From the NCBI GenBank assembly GCA_014647935.1, contig BMQD01000026.1:1-64000 (forward strand): a stretch of 64,000 bases of DNA. The letters run 5' to 3'. The DNA comes from Planomonospora parontospora. GTDB taxonomy: Bacteria; Actinomycetota; Actinomycetes; Streptosporangiales; Streptosporangiaceae. This document shows, piece by piece, positions 45,838 through 54,036 of the stretch. Within the stretch, counting starts at the first letter, position 1; the number at the start of each line of letters is the position of its first letter. The notes below the pieces were generated by a model that was not told where the DNA came from, did not search any database, and saw only the letters and a list, made by a program, of their open reading frames with translations. The position numbers were made by a program, and so were the translations under genes.

Positions 45838-47093
45838 CACCGGTCTCCGATCGGGGAGAGTTCGACGCGGATCCGGTCCGCGAGGTCGTTCATGGTCTGC
45901 CGGGCGTCCTCCAGCGAGTCGCCGGTGGTGCCCAGGAAGCCGAGGATGCTGTTGCCCTCCGGCGGGCGGCGGACGACGTCCCCGGGCCGAGCGGTGATCT
46001 TGAGGAAGAAGACCCGGTCGGACTCGCTCACCTCTGCGGGCACGTCGATCCGCTCGATCCGGCCCGCGTCGCAGAGCAGGCACATGGCGGTGACGTGGAC
46101 GCCGGTCGGCTCGTAGTGGCGGACCCGGGGCCGCACGCCGCGCGCCACGTCCATGACGGCGCGGATCGGGCAGTGGTCGGCGGTGATCCGGGCGATGAGG
46201 TCCAGCCCTCCGCCGCCGGGGCGGATCGCGATCTCCAGCAGGTACGGCTCGCCGCGGTGGAAGCGCACCTCGGCGTGCATCACGCTGCGGTCCAGCCCCT
46301 GGGCGCGGGCGCCCGCCGCGACGACCCGGTGCACCGCGGCCACCTGCTCCGGGCCGAGCGAGGTCGGCGCGTGGTGCACGTCGTCGTCGAAGGTCCCGCC
46401 CTCGGCGGTGATCCGGTCCACGATCGAGCCCAGGTAGACCTCGCCGTCCCAGGCGACGGCCTCGATCAGGAACTCCTCCCCGTCGAGGAAGGCCTCCACC
46501 ATCAGTCCGTGCGGGCCGAGGTCGAGGCCCTCGGCCTCCATCGCGTACCACGACATGCCCGCGATGCCCTCGGCCGCCCGGGGAAAGGTCTCCCGCAGCT
46601 CCTCCTCGTCGTCGATGCGGAACACGAAGTTGCTGGCCGCGCCGAGCGTCGGCTTGAGGATGACCGGGTAGCCGAAGTCCTCTGCGGCCCGCCGCGCCTC
46701 CTCCACGTCGGCCACCAGGCGGAAGCCGGGGTGCGGGGCGCCGTGCCTGCGGTGCGCCTCGCGCATCAGCAGCTTGTTCCGGCTGGTCCTGGCCGCCTCC
46801 GCGCCGACGCCCGGCAGGCCGAGCGCCTCGGCGACCGCGGCGACCGCGGTCACGGCCGACTCGGAGAAGGTGATGACCCCGTCGAAGCGCTCCTGCTCGT
46901 GCCAGGCCTTCGCCTCGGTGATGAGGTCGTCGATCCGCTGGGAGCCGGCGACGCGGTAGCGGTCCTGCGGCCAGAAGTCCGGCGTGCCGATCCCGTTCAG
47001 CACGTACAGCTCGGCGCCGAGGTCGGCGACCTGGCGGTAACGGGACTGGTAGTAGGAGGCGTTCTGGCGTGCCTCCAGGGCGAGCAGTCTCAT
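45837..47093 (-). CDS. ATP-grasp carboxylate-amine ligase 2 (L-amino acid ligase type)
   Basis: 418 residues. PVILKPTLGAASNFVFRI, LMVEAFLDGEEFLIEAVA and YLLEIAIRPGGGGLDLI are the ATP and metal-binding segments; the C-terminal part (HVTAMCLLCDAGRIERI, RPPEGNSILGFLGTTGDS) matches the LAL_C2-type end of amino acid ligases. It probably makes an amide bond to the carboxylate or nitrogen of the hydrazine acid. ATG 47093 overlaps the stop of the MetRS-like gene (ATGA). Confidence 0.88.
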   Translation of the reverse strand: MRLLALEARQNASYYQSRYRQVADLGAELYVLNGIGTPDFWPQDRYRVAGSQRIDDLITEAKAWHEQERFDGVITFSESAVTAVAAVAEALGLPGVGAEAARTSRNKLLMREAHRRHGAPHPGFRLVADVEEARRAAEDFGYPVILKPTLGAASNFVFRIDDEEELRETFPRAAEGIAGMSWYAMEAEGLDLGPHGLMVEAFLDGEEFLIEAVAWDGEVYLGSIVDRITAEGGTFDDDVHHAPTSLGPEQVAAVHRVVAAGARAQGLDRSVMHAEVRFHRGEPYLLEIAIRPGGGGLDLIARITADHCPIRAVMDVARGVRPRVRHYEPTGVHVTAMCLLCDAGRIERIDVPAEVSESDRVFFLKITARPGDVVRRPPEGNSILGFLGTTGDSLEDARQTMNDLADRIRVELSPIGDR

Positions 47094-48625
47094 CGGGCGC
47101 TCCCGGGCAGTCGTGGCAGCAGGAAGGAGGTGACCGTCTCGGCGCCGGTCTCCAGGGTGAGCTTCACCCCGCGCGTCTCGGCCTCGGCCGCGACGTCGAT
47201 CAGGATGGGGGCCGCGCAGGCCAGCAGGGTGCGCACCTCCAGCAGCAGGTCGCCGGTCTCGGCGCGCTCGGCCTCCAGCAGCCGGCCGAGCTGGGTGACG
47301 ATCCCGTCCGCCGCCCGGGTCAGGCTGAAGGACGGCAGGTCGTAGCAGAGGCGGAACCGCTCCACCATGACGGCCGCCCGGCGGCGGCCCTCGCCGGTGA
47401 CGGGGAGCTCCTCGCCGGGGTCGGTGACGAGGGCGTCGATCCGGTCGGCCAGCGCGTTCCACGGCGCGCGCAGGCGCCGCTCGGCCACCTTGTCGAGTCC
47501 CTCCCTGGTGAAGTTGGCCCGCTGGTCCTCGGGGCAGGTCAGGGCGAGGTAGAACCGGACCAGGTCGCGCGGGACCTCCGCGACGAGGTCGGCGCCGCGG
47601 ATGAGGTGGCCCCGGCTGGTGGAGAACTTCTCGTTCTCCAGCTCGTAGAACTCGTTGCAGACGTTGGCGTCCGGGGTGATGTAGCGGTCGCCGTGGGCGA
47701 GCAGCATCACCAGGTCGAGCATCCCCCAGAAGTAGACGTTGTCGAAACCGTGGAAGTAGACGAGGCGGTTGCCGCTCCCGGCCCGCCAGAGCGCGTCGAC
47801 CGGGCCCTCCGGCTCGCCGGCCGCCCTCCAGGTGGCGTAGACGGAGGCGGGCATGGCCTCGATCCACGGGTAGAGGATCTGGCCGGGGGTCTCGGCGAAC
47901 GGGGCGTCGATCCCCCAGCCCGGCGACGGCACCGTGATCGGGATCTCGGGGAGCGGCCCGGCCAGGATCTCCCGGACGAGCTGCGCGCCGTGCCGCCGCC
48001 AGACGTCCCGGCGGGCCTCGTAGTAGGCGGTGAGCTCCTCCCGGTAGTTCTCCATGGGCAGGACCAGGACGGTCGCCTCCCGCGAGGTCACCGGGTCCGC
48101 GGGGTCGAGGACCGAGCGGGGGCCGATCAGGTCGTCGAAGTGGTTGGGGCGGCCGCAGCCCTCGCAGGACCCGCCGCAGCTCTCGGCCAGGCAGGACGGG
48201 CACTCGCCCTTGACCAGGCCGTCGAACAGGTAGGTCCCGGCGTTCTCCGCGTACGGCATGCGCACGGTCCGGGTCTCGAAGCGCCCCTGCCGGTGCAGGG
48301 CGGTCACGAAGTCGAGCACCGTCCGGCGGTAGACGTCGTCGACGGGCGGCAGCTGCGCCAGGGAGATGCCCATGGCCTCCACCGACCGGCCGATCTGCCC
48401 GGTGGAGGTCCGGCAGAGCTCTCCGGGGGTCGTGCCGCGTGCCCGCGCGGTCGAGACCATGTAGGACTGGCTGTCGTCGGTGCAGGTCGCGTAGGTCACC
48501 GGCCGGCCGTCGGCGCGCAGGTAGCGGGCGTACACGTCGCCGGCGAGGTACGGCCCCGCCATGTGCCCGACGTGCAGGTCCCCGTTGGGCGTGGGGGTGG
48601 CGGCGATGACGATCGTCCGGGTCAT
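47090..48625 (-). CDS. methionyl-tRNA synthetase-like component of a hydrazine synthetase
   Basis: 511 residues. Class I synthetase motifs: HIGH as HVGHM (PTPNGDLHVGHM near the start), KMSKS as KFSTSRG, and a MetRS zinc knuckle (CPSC ... CGGSCEGCG near 145-165). ATG 48625 overlaps the cupin stop (ATGA). In s56-p1 biosynthesis Spb40 is a cupin-MetRS fusion that joins N6-hydroxylysine and glycine through an N-N bond, the MetRS part activating the amino acid and presenting it to the hydroxylamine. Here the two parts are separate coupled genes next to an N-hydroxylase. The partner amino acid cannot be deduced. A spare housekeeping MetRS is unlikely given the operon. Confidence 0.88.
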   Translation of the reverse strand: MTRTIVIAATPTPNGDLHVGHMAGPYLAGDVYARYLRADGRPVTYATCTDDSQSYMVSTARARGTTPGELCRTSTGQIGRSVEAMGISLAQLPPVDDVYRRTVLDFVTALHRQGRFETRTVRMPYAENAGTYLFDGLVKGECPSCLAESCGGSCEGCGRPNHFDDLIGPRSVLDPADPVTSREATVLVLPMENYREELTAYYEARRDVWRRHGAQLVREILAGPLPEIPITVPSPGWGIDAPFAETPGQILYPWIEAMPASVYATWRAAGEPEGPVDALWRAGSGNRLVYFHGFDNVYFWGMLDLVMLLAHGDRYITPDANVCNEFYELENEKFSTSRGHLIRGADLVAEVPRDLVRFYLALTCPEDQRANFTREGLDKVAERRLRAPWNALADRIDALVTDPGEELPVTGEGRRRAAVMVERFRLCYDLPSFSLTRAADGIVTQLGRLLEAERAETGDLLLEVRTLLACAAPILIDVAAEAETRGVKLTLETGAETVTSFLLPRLPGSAR

Positions 48626-49011
48626 CTCTCCTCCTGGGCGTCGCGCTCGTGGTTCTGCTCGTGGCGGGCGGTGAAGGCACCGGTCATGTCGGCGTCCCAC
48701 CAGATGCCGTACATCTCGAAGTCGGCGGCGCCGTCGTTGACGACCCGGTGGTCGGTGCCGGGCGGGAAGTAGGCGACGTCCCCGGCGGCGAAGGCGGCTC
48801 GCTCGCCCTCGCTCTCCAGGACCGCCTCGCCGGACACGGCGATGAAGATCTCGTACTCGTGGTGGGCGTGCCGGGTGGAGGCCGTGCCGGGCCGGACCAC
48901 GCACCAGGCGCCCTCGAAGGGGGCGTTCAGCGTGGTCCAGGGCAGCAGCCGTTTGGCGAGCAGGCCGTTGTCGGGCCTGAGCTGGTCGGGGTCGAAGGTA
49001 CTGAGGTCCAT
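48622..49011 (-). CDS. cupin component of a hydrazine synthetase
   Basis: 129 residues, a single cupin. Metal ligands: HAHHEYE (His, His, Glu) and the later PPGTDHRV (His). In the Spb40-type enzyme the cupin carries out the rearrangement that makes the N-N bond from the ester of N-hydroxylysine and an amino acid. Here it is a free protein translated just before the MetRS-like partner. The C-terminal tail (HEQNHERDAQEER) is charged and might dock. A GAGGAGC-like site precedes the ATG. Confidence 0.85.
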   Translation of the reverse strand: MDLSTFDPDQLRPDNGLLAKRLLPWTTLNAPFEGAWCVVRPGTASTRHAHHEYEIFIAVSGEAVLESEGERAAFAAGDVAYFPPGTDHRVVNDGAADFEMYGIWWDADMTGAFTARHEQNHERDAQEER

Positions 49012-49164
49012 GGAGGGCTCCTCGGATCGGACGGGGGCCGCGGCGGGGTCGCCGCACGGGCCGGAAGGCGCGGTGGGAGCGCGGTCGGAGCGCGGTGGCG
49101 GGGGCCGGAGGCGGTGGCGGGGTTGGGGGCCGAGGGCCGGGCGCCCGCGGGCCGGAGGGTGCGG
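49012..49164. other. 153-base GC-rich spacer with GGCGG/GGAGCGCGGT repeats
   Basis: No gene. It is built of G/C repeats (GGTGGGAGCGCGGTCGGAGCGCGGTGGCGGGG) between the N-hydroxylase stop and the cupin start. No clear hairpin or promoter seen. Confidence 0.5.
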
Positions 49165-50463
49165 TCAGGAGGCGACGGGCAGGGCGAACGGCGCGAGCAG
49201 CTCGGTGGCGGCCAGGCGGTCCTGGATGTCCCCGACGATCTCCTCGGCACGGGTGGCGAGCACGCTGAGCAGCGAGTCGGCGATGCCGTGCGTGTCCTCG
49301 TTGACGCCCTGCAGGTAGCAGGCGGCGCCGGACCCCGGAGGCAGGCCGAGCCGGTAGACCCGGTCGACGGCGATCTCCCCCAGGCCCGCCCGGGCCGCCA
49401 GGTCGCGGACCAGCCAGGGCATCCGGCGGTCGAAGCCGGTGCCCAGCAGCAGGATGTCGCAGGGCAGCTCGGTGCGGTCGCCGCTCTTGCGGTCGGTCAG
49501 GGTCAGCACGATCTCGTCCCCGTCGAGCCCGGCGGCGGTGATCTCCGCCATTGTGATCATCTTGAGCCGTTCCGCGCCGTTGAGCCGCTCGAGGTAGATC
49601 TGCCGGTACAGGGTGTCCAGCAGGCCGGGCGAGAGGCCCGCGTAGTTGCTGCGGTGCATCTCGGACAGGAGCTGGCGGCGCGCCTCCGGCTTCGCGCCGT
49701 AGAACTCGTCGATGAACGAGGAGTAGAAGAGCTCGTTGGTGAACCTGCTGCTCTCGTAGCCGTTGAGGCCGATGGAACGCATGATCATGGTGCACTGGGC
49801 CTCGGGCATGCTCTGGTGGGTGGCCCAGAGCATCTCGGCCGCGCTCTGCGCTCCGCCGATCACCGCGACCCGGTGCGGCGCACCGTGGTCGAACCGGCTG
49901 ATCCCCCGCGTGTACTCGGTGCTGTGGATGATCCGCTCCCGCGGCAGCGCGCCGAACACCTCGGGGATGTGCGGGTCGCGGCCGGCGCCGACCACGAGGG
50001 TGCGGGCGGTGATGGTGGAGCCGTCGCCGAGCTCGGCGCGCCACTCCTCCACCTCGCCGCCGGGCAGCAGGACCGGCTCGATCCTGACGCACCGCCGGCC
50101 GTACTCGATCCGCACCCGGGACAATGACTGCGCCACCCACAGGAGATATTCCGATATCTCACTCCGGTAGGGGGTGAAGCTGCCCAGGTTGACGAATTCA
50201 TTGAGCCTTCCGGCCGAGTGCAGATAATTGACGAATGAGAATCTGCTCCGCGGATTCCGCAGCGTCACGAGGTCTTTCAGAAAGGACACCTGACTCTGCG
50301 CCCAGGGCAGCAGCATGCCGCGCTGCCAGGACACGTCCTGGTGCTGTTCGAGGAGCAGGGTCCTGCTCGCCAGCTCGGGCGAGAGCTCCTCCAGCGCCAC
50401 CGCGAGGGCGAGGTTGGAGGGGCCTGCTCCGATCGCCAGTACTTCGACTTCCTGATGGTTCAC
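49165..50463 (-). CDS. lysine/ornithine N-monooxygenase (SidA/IucD family, Spb38-like)
   Basis: 432 residues. FAD motif GAGPSNLALAVALEE, substrate segment WQRGMLLPWAQSQVSFLKDLVTLRNP, NADPH motif VIGGAQSAAEM, and the family D-x3-LxTGF end (DILLLGTGF). These enzymes hydroxylate the side-chain amine of lysine or ornithine. In siderophore pathways an acyltransferase and a synthetase follow; here a cupin and a MetRS-like protein follow, as in hydrazine pathways, where N6-hydroxylysine is the first intermediate. Lysine is therefore the likelier substrate. Confidence 0.92.
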   Translation of the reverse strand: MNHQEVEVLAIGAGPSNLALAVALEELSPELASRTLLLEQHQDVSWQRGMLLPWAQSQVSFLKDLVTLRNPRSRFSFVNYLHSAGRLNEFVNLGSFTPYRSEISEYLLWVAQSLSRVRIEYGRRCVRIEPVLLPGGEVEEWRAELGDGSTITARTLVVGAGRDPHIPEVFGALPRERIIHSTEYTRGISRFDHGAPHRVAVIGGAQSAAEMLWATHQSMPEAQCTMIMRSIGLNGYESSRFTNELFYSSFIDEFYGAKPEARRQLLSEMHRSNYAGLSPGLLDTLYRQIYLERLNGAERLKMITMAEITAAGLDGDEIVLTLTDRKSGDRTELPCDILLLGTGFDRRMPWLVRDLAARAGLGEIAVDRVYRLGLPPGSGAACYLQGVNEDTHGIADSLLSVLATRAEEIVGDIQDRLAATELLAPFALPVAS

Positions 50464-50524
50464 TGTGGTCGCCTCCCAGACGACTCGCCGGGCTGCCGCC
50501 CGGACCAGGTGCTTCGCCGGCCGG

Positions 50525-50731
50525 TCACTGCCAGCCGGCGCCGAGCGCGGGGGCCGGCCCGGCGCCGGGCGCGGAGCCCGCCGGACCGTCCGCCGCGAGG
50601 TGGACCGGGGCCGCCGGCGACACCGCGGGCACCGCGGACGCCGGGGGCACCGGGGACGGGACCGCGAAGGCGAACGCGGCCGCGAGGGACAGGGCGCCGA
50701 GCGCGGCGGCGGGGCGGCCGATTTCCTTCAT
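50525..50731 (-). CDS. small secreted protein, 68 residues
   Basis: ATG 50731 follows a purine-rich ribosome site (AAAGGAAG). The product has a signal-peptide pattern: MKEIGRPAAAL, a hydrophobic core (ALGALSLAAAFAFAV) and a Pro/Ala-rich stretch with a possible cut after ASA. The mature part is only ~35 residues, rich in Ala, Pro and Gly. No family recognised. Same direction as the hydrazine operon, 61 bases before the N-hydroxylase. Confidence 0.5.
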   Translation of the reverse strand: MKEIGRPAAALGALSLAAAFAFAVPSPVPPASAVPAVSPAAPVHLAADGPAGSAPGAGPAPALGAGWQ

Positions 50732-50844
50732 CGTCTTCTCTTCCTTTCCGCCGGTCGTGCCGGCTGAATTCACCGATGCGGCCGCTGGCATTTCCACCGG
50801 AGATCAACCGCGCTTTCTCCGGCCCTTCGGATTCTTGCCTCGAA

Positions 50845-51240
50845 TCAGTTCCGGGATAAGCCCCGGCGCCTGTCAGCGCCCTGCAATGGCAGGACGCTGC
50901 CAGGCCCGCCGCCGAGCAGCAGGGCCTCGGCCAGGCAGGGGACCAGGCCCGCGGCGCAGCCGTCCAGGGACCAGCCGGCGAGCCGGGGGGACGTCGCGAG
51001 GCAGCGCCGGCACAACCGCTCCGCGGCGGTCTCGGCGGCTTCGAGGGTGGGCTGCAGGACGAAGAGGCCGAGATCGGCGCCGGCGGCGCTCACCGCGCCG
51101 TAGACGTGCTCGATCCGGTCGGCGGGATCGGCCAGGGCGAGGACGAGGTCGCGGAGCTCGCGGACCGGCATCCGCGGCGGGGGCGGCGGGCGGGAGCCGT
51201 CCTCCTCGGGGGCCCGCAGGCGGGCGTTGATGAGGTACAT
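50845..51240 (-). CDS. small actinobacterial protein often found beside biosynthetic clusters
   Basis: 131 residues beginning MYLINARLRAPEEDG; the middle IEHVYGAVSAAGADLGLFVLQPTLEAAETAAERLCRR looks like a conserved, soluble alpha/beta unit. Similar short proteins lie near lantibiotic and other peptide clusters; function unknown. It is the first gene of the leftward run and shares its upstream region with the TrmB-LuxR regulator. The promoter site at 51370-51339 points to it. Confidence 0.65.
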   Translation of the reverse strand: MYLINARLRAPEEDGSRPPPPPRMPVRELRDLVLALADPADRIEHVYGAVSAAGADLGLFVLQPTLEAAETAAERLCRRCLATSPRLAGWSLDGCAAGLVPCLAEALLLGGGPGSVLPLQGADRRRGLSRN

Positions 51241-51338
51241 GGCTCGACGGTCTCCACCGGCCGCCGGATCCGCCAGGGATCCGGCCTGGCAGGCACCTGC
51301 CGTGCAGGAGGCTGCCAGGGGAGACGTCTCCGCCGAGG

Positions 51339-51370
51339 ACCTTCCGGGCGGGTGGTTAACACGGGGTTAT
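51339..51370 (-). promoter_or_regulatory. putative regulator site upstream of the leftward (hydrazine) operon
   Basis: Minus strand: ATAACC (51370-51365), 5 nt, TTAACC (51359-51354), 9 nt, GAAGGT (51344-51339). Half-sites and spacing are those of the NRPS promoters; the -10 is weak, as at the MbtH-fusion gene. Confidence 0.55.
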
Positions 51371-51380
51371 CCGGTGGCGC

Positions 51381-51412
51381 ATAACCCTGGCATGACCCCT
51401 TCGCCCTAGTTT
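51381..51412 (+). promoter_or_regulatory. putative regulator site plus -10 box of the TrmB-LuxR gene
   Basis: ATAACC (51381-51386), 5 nt, ATGACC (51392-51397), 9 nt, TAGTTT (51407-51412). Back to back with the site for the leftward operon, which suggests autoregulation and joint control. Confidence 0.7.
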
Positions 51413-51483
51413 CACACTGCGACCGCCGGAAGGTCGGTCCCCGACCGGTCGCGCCGTGCTCGCGTCCGTCACCGGGAGGGGTC

Positions 51484-52479
51484 GTGCTCTCACTGCTTGG
51501 CCTCGGGTCCGCCGAGGAGACCGTCTACCGCGCCATCCTGGAGAACCCCTCCCACGGGGTGTCCGAACTGAGCGAGAAACTGGGCTGGCCGGTCCCCCGG
51601 ATCCGTGACGCGCTCGACGAGCTGGCCCGGCTGTCGCTGCTCCGGCCCTCCTGGGAGGAGCCGGGCGTGCTGCGCCTGGTGCGTCCCGAGGTCGGCCTGT
51701 CCGCGCTGCTCGCCCGGGAGGAGGCGGCGCTGCTCAGCCGCCAGCAGGAGATCGAGCGGGGCCGGACGGCCGTCGCCCAGATGATCGCGGCCTACGCGGA
51801 CCTGAACCCCGCCCAGCCCAGCGACGGCGCAGAGACGCTGCTCGGCATCGACACCGTCCGCACGCGCATCGAGGAACTGGCCCTGCGCTGCCGGCACGAG
51901 CTGCGCGGGTTCGAGCCCCAGGGCGCCCAGACCCTGGCGAACATCGACGCCAGCAGGCCGCTCGACCGGGCGCTGCTGGAGAACGGCGTGCGGATCCGCA
52001 TCGTCTACCTCGACAGCGTCCGCAACGACCAGCACACCGCCGCCTACGCGACCTGGCTGGCCGAGCTCGGCGGACGGGTGCGCACGATCCCCTCCCTGCC
52101 GACCCGGATGATCATCTTCGATCGGGAGGCGGCGCTGCTCCCGATCGATCCGGACGACAGCAGCGTCGGCGCGGTCCTGCTCCGCGGCGCGGGCGTCATC
52201 ACCGCGCTGACCGCGCTGTTCGAGGGGGTCTGGGAGCGGGCCGACGCGTTCGGCGACGAGCCCCACCGCGACGAGCGGGGACTGAGCAGCCAGGAACGCG
52301 AGGTCCTGCGCCTGCTGTCGATGGGCCTCACCGACGAGGCCGTCGCCCGCAAGCTCGACGTCTCCGTGCGGACCCTGCGCCGCGTCACCGCCGAGCTGAT
52401 GGAGCGCCTGGACGCCCGGAGCCGGTTCCAGGCCGGCTGCCTGGCCGCCGGACGCGGCTGGGTCTCCGCACGGCGCTGA
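51484..52479 (+). CDS. TrmB-like/LuxR-HTH pathway regulator
   Basis: 331 residues, GTG after GGGAGG. N-terminal TrmB-type winged helix (LGLGSAEETVYRAILENPSHGVSELSEKLGWPVPRIRDALDELARL), a coiled segment (LLSRQQEIERGRTAVAQM), a phospholipase-D-like middle domain (ENGVRIRIVYLDSV, LPTRMIIFDREAALLPID) and a C-terminal LuxR HTH (LSSQEREVLRLLSMGLTDEAVARKLDVSVRTLRR). Orphan regulators with this layout often control peptide natural-product clusters. It carries the shared site in its own promoter and is the best candidate to bind all eight. Confidence 0.9.
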   Translation: MLSLLGLGSAEETVYRAILENPSHGVSELSEKLGWPVPRIRDALDELARLSLLRPSWEEPGVLRLVRPEVGLSALLAREEAALLSRQQEIERGRTAVAQMIAAYADLNPAQPSDGAETLLGIDTVRTRIEELALRCRHELRGFEPQGAQTLANIDASRPLDRALLENGVRIRIVYLDSVRNDQHTAAYATWLAELGGRVRTIPSLPTRMIIFDREAALLPIDPDDSSVGAVLLRGAGVITALTALFEGVWERADAFGDEPHRDERGLSSQEREVLRLLSMGLTDEAVARKLDVSVRTLRRVTAELMERLDARSRFQAGCLAAGRGWVSARR

Positions 52480-52568
52480 ACCATCGGACAGAGCCGGGCC
52501 TCCTCGCCGTGCTGAACCTCCGAACGGGGCCGGGCCTCCGCACGACGCCGAGCCGCCCCCGGGCCGCT

Positions 52569-52600
52569 CGATGATCATCGAAGCGGGCGGATGTTAGACT
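52569..52600 (+). promoter_or_regulatory. 12-bp palindrome and -10-like box before the CHAP gene
   Basis: CGATGATCATCG (52569-52580) is a perfect palindrome, followed by TAGACT (52595-52600), a plausible -10. The gene starts 79 bases later. Support is positional only. Confidence 0.4.
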
Positions 52601-52678
52601 GACCTCGGAGTTCTCGACGAATTCTCTCATCCGCCGGCCGGCCCGGCAGGCGGCTCGGAGACAAGGAGTGAACCCGGG

Positions 52679-53416
52679 ATGATCAATGATCGCGTTCCCC
52701 GTTCCCTCCCCCCCTCCAGCCTTCCCCGGCTGGCCCTCAGCGCGGTTCTTGTCGTGGGGACGGCCCTCGTCGGCGTCCCGGCCCTGATGTCCGGCGTCCC
52801 GCCTGGCTCCCGGACCGGCCCGCCCGCCCAGGCCGTGCCGTACTGGCCCGCGGGGCGGGCGCCGCAGGCGGCGGTGGCGCGGATGCTGAGCGTGGCCGAG
52901 CAGCAGGTCGGGATCCGGGAGGACGCCGACGGGGGCGGCACCAAGTTCCACTCCTGGTACATGGAGACCTCCCGGGCCTGGGAGACCGCGGCCCGCGACG
53001 GCCACAGCATCCGGGCCTACGCCAACGCCCCCTGGTGCGCGATGTTCGTCTCCTGGGTCGGCGAGCAGGCGGGGCTCCGGTCCACGGTCGGCTCGGACGT
53101 CTACGTCGTCACCTGGGCCAGGCGGTTCCAGCTCGACGGGCGCTGGGGCAACACCGCCGTCCCCGGCGCCGTCGTCTACTTCGACATCGACGGGGACGGC
53201 GGCGAGGGCGTCTACCGGATCGACCACATGGGCCTGGTGAAGCAGGACAACGGCGACGGCACGATCACCACGATCGAGGGCAACACCGACAACGGCCGGG
53301 TCGAGCGGCGCATCCGGTCCAAGGGCGAGGTCGTCGGTTACGGCTATCCGGACTACCCCGCGATCTGGGGGCCCCGCTCCGGCGCCCCCGCACGGGCCGC
53401 CGGAGCGGGCTGGTGA
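52679..53416 (+). CDS. secreted CHAP-domain amidase/peptidase
   Basis: 245 residues. The N-terminus has a signal-type segment (LPRLALSAVLVVGTALVGVPALM). The CHAP catalytic Cys is in APWCAMFVSWVGEQAG and the His in RIDHMGLV; the rest (SVAEQQVGIRE, TIEGNTDNGRVERR) is typical of small actinomycete cell-wall hydrolases. Acts outside the membrane on peptidoglycan. No link to the cluster is evident. Confidence 0.9.
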   Translation: MINDRVPRSLPPSSLPRLALSAVLVVGTALVGVPALMSGVPPGSRTGPPAQAVPYWPAGRAPQAAVARMLSVAEQQVGIREDADGGGTKFHSWYMETSRAWETAARDGHSIRAYANAPWCAMFVSWVGEQAGLRSTVGSDVYVVTWARRFQLDGRWGNTAVPGAVVYFDIDGDGGEGVYRIDHMGLVKQDNGDGTITTIEGNTDNGRVERRIRSKGEVVGYGYPDYPAIWGPRSGAPARAAGAGW

Positions 53417-53532
53417 ACCGCCCGCCGGTGCGGGCCGACGGGTCCGGTCGACGGGACGGACCGGCGGCGACCGCCGGTCGCCGCCGGGCCGCGAGCCGCC
53501 GCTCCGGCCTTCGGGCCGGGGAGCGGAGCGCG

Positions 53533-54030
53533 TCAAGCGCAGCGCGCCGGGACCGGGACGGCGCCGAGCGGCGCCGCGGAGCGGTAGCGGCCGGCGTGGA
53601 AGACCAGCGGCTCGCCCTCCGCGCGGTGGAAGCGCTCGACCTCCCCGATGAGGATGAGGTGGTCGCCGGCCTCGTGGACGGTCGCCGTACGGCAGGCGAA
53701 GTACGCCAGGGTCCCGGCGAGCAGCGGCGCGCCGCCGGGGCCGGGCAGCGTCTCTACCCCGGCGAACTTGTCGGGCAGCGGGGTGGCGAACCGCCGGGAC
53801 AGGTGGTCCTGGTCCTCGGCCAGGACGTTGACCGCGAACCGCCCGGCCCGCAGGAAGACGGGCACGCTGGGCGAGTTCCGGGTCAGGCACCACAGCACCA
53901 GGGGCGGGTCGAGCGAGACCGAGGTGAAGGAGTTGACGGTGACCCCGGCCCGGTCCCCGCCCGGGGCGGCGGCGGTGACCACCGCCACCCCGGTCGCGTA
54001 CTGCCCGAGGGCCTCGCGCAGGGATCGCAC
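53533..54030 (-). CDS. flavin reductase (HpaC/StyB-like)
   Basis: 165 residues, GTG start. The split-barrel flavin-reductase motif is complete: YATGVAVVTA, VTVNSFTSVSLDPPLVLWCL, FAVNVLAEDQ and ALLIGEV-like end (LILIGEVERF). Starts six bases after the stop of the StyA-like gene, so the pair forms a two-component flavin monooxygenase. Confidence 0.92.
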   Translation of the reverse strand: MRSLREALGQYATGVAVVTAAAPGGDRAGVTVNSFTSVSLDPPLVLWCLTRNSPSVPVFLRAGRFAVNVLAEDQDHLSRRFATPLPDKFAGVETLPGPGGAPLLAGTLAYFACRTATVHEAGDHLILIGEVERFHRAEGEPLVFHAGRYRSAAPLGAVPVPARCA

Positions 54031-54036
54031 GGCCGC

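Noticed and set aside
47090-48625. Second methionyl-tRNA synthetase for antibiotic self-resistance
   Set aside because: It is translationally locked between a cupin and an ATP-grasp ligase in a biosynthetic run, which fits the hydrazine role better; not fully excluded.
49165-50463. Hydroxamate siderophore cluster based on the N-hydroxylase and the SIP gene
   Set aside because: No N-acyltransferase or NIS/NRPS siderophore synthetase is adjacent, while cupin and MetRS-like genes are; the SIP gene is far away under a different regulator.
52569-52580. CGATGATCATCG palindrome as a cluster operator
   Set aside because: It is unlike the shared site and precedes a CHAP hydrolase with no evident link.
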